Source: Alphaproteobacteria bacterium (GTDB taxonomy: Bacteria; Pseudomonadota; Alphaproteobacteria; Sphingomonadales; Emcibacteraceae). Taken from it: 5,773 bases of DNA. Each line of letters begins with the position of its first letter. Positions within the stretch are counted from its first letter, which is position 1. The translations under genes were made by a program, and so were the position numbers. The notes under the pieces were generated by a model. It worked only from the letters and a program-made list of their open reading frames with translations. It had not been told where the DNA came from and made no database searches. The stretch is from contig JAUILB010000194.1 in NCBI GenBank assembly GCA_030432815.1, forward strand, positions 1 through 5,773, in the 5' to 3' direction. Shown piece after piece: positions 5,580 to 5,773 of the stretch.

Positions 5580-5759
5580 TTACGGTGTTGTTCTTACAGA
5601 ATTTATACTGCTACTTACGGTATCAAGAGTACCATCTACAGTTTCGCCAAATGAAAGTAGAACAGTCGTAATTGCAAGGGCGATGATAGAGATGATCAGG
5701 CCATATTCAACAAGAGTGGCGCCAGTTTCATTTTTGATTAATGATTTTACTTTTTTCAT
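5580..5759 (-). CDS. flp: Flp/PilA-type Tad pilin precursor
   Basis: A 59-residue precursor of the major Tad pilus subunit. The leader 'MKKVKSLIKNETG' is positively charged. The prepilin processing site is Gly13/Ala14, followed by 'ATLVEYGLI' (14-22), so Glu18 (+5) and Tyr19 (+6) form the hallmark Glu-Tyr pair of Flp pilins. The mature subunit would be 46 residues. The hydrophobic helix spans about 19-37 and is followed by a short polar tail (Thr/Ser/Asp/Asn) without cysteines. The start ATG at 5759 has AGGGA five bases upstream and the stop is TAA at 5580-5582. The gene is first in the locus in this window, separated from cpaA by 154 bases, as is common for the abundantly expressed pilin. 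Its promoter must lie beyond the right edge. Confidence 0.93.
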   Translation of the reverse strand: MKKVKSLIKNETGATLVEYGLIISIIALAITTVLLSFGETVDGTLDTVSSSINSVRTTP

Positions 5760-5764
5760 CCCAG

Positions 5765-5769
5765 TCCCT
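5765..5769 (-). promoter_or_regulatory. Shine-Dalgarno of flp
   Basis: AGGGA lies five bases before the flp ATG and fixes the start at 5759. Four more bases and the window ends, so the flp promoter cannot be examined. Confidence 0.7.
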
Positions 5770-5773
5770 AATT

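Larger units (their letters stand above)
1..5759 (-). other. Tad pilus operon flp-cpaABCDE-cpaF
   Basis: Seven co-directional genes in the conserved Caulobacter-type order. Gaps are 154 bases (flp-cpaA), 20, 15, 10, 15 and 43 bases (cpaE-cpaF). No rho-independent terminator is seen between any pair. The tadB, tadC, tadD and pseudopilin genes are not in the window; the first three would be expected beyond the left edge. Confidence 0.85.

Noticed and set aside
1..5773. Mobile element, CRISPR array, tRNA or rRNA
   Set aside because: No transposase or integrase sequence, no terminal inverted repeats, no spaced repeat array and no tRNA-like cloverleaf were seen. The locus is uniform pilus-assembly genes.

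Overview
The window is a Tad/Flp (tight-adherence) type IVc pilus locus. Every gene lies on the minus strand, so transcription runs from high to low coordinates: flp - cpaA - cpaB - cpaC - cpaD - cpaE - cpaF. The last gene is cut by the left edge of the window. This is the Caulobacter-type cpa order. A CpaD lipoprotein is present, and CpaE has an N-terminal receiver-like domain and an 'RGGVGAS' P-loop. Both points indicate an alphaproteobacterium. The DNA is fairly AT-rich by eye, which fits a low- to mid-GC, possibly marine lineage. I cannot name a genus from the sequence.

Layout from the right edge: flp (5580-5759) encodes a 59-residue pilin precursor. A 154-base non-coding gap follows, the only substantial one in the window. 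It holds a hairpin over the cpaA start region, a short palindrome, a pair of 8-bp direct repeats and a lone -10-like hexamer. cpaA (4892-5425, GTG start) is the prepilin peptidase. cpaB (3954-4871) is the SAF-domain periplasmic assembly protein. cpaC (2505-3938) is the outer-membrane secretin. cpaD (1802-2494) is the outer-membrane lipoprotein. cpaE (545-1786) is the MinD/ParA-like polar localisation protein. The first 167 codons of cpaF (1-501), the assembly ATPase, end the window. From cpaA to cpaE the genes are 10-20 bases apart, and several Shine-Dalgarno sequences touch or overlap the preceding stop codon, so this is one compact operon with likely translational coupling.

How they work together: CpaA cleaves pre-Flp at the Gly13/Ala14 junction. 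CpaF (with TadB/TadC, expected beyond the left edge) drives polymerisation at the inner membrane. CpaE places the machine in the cell. CpaB and CpaD connect and support the CpaC secretin, through which the fibre exits.

The gene content is ordinary for a Tad locus, and I see no new multi-gene system. Three points deserve a second look: the CpaF N-terminus appears to carry a duplicated copy of its helical N-terminal domain joined by a charged linker; a hairpin covers the weak ribosome-binding site of the GTG-started peptidase gene; and CpaE ends in a MinD-like basic amphipathic tail.
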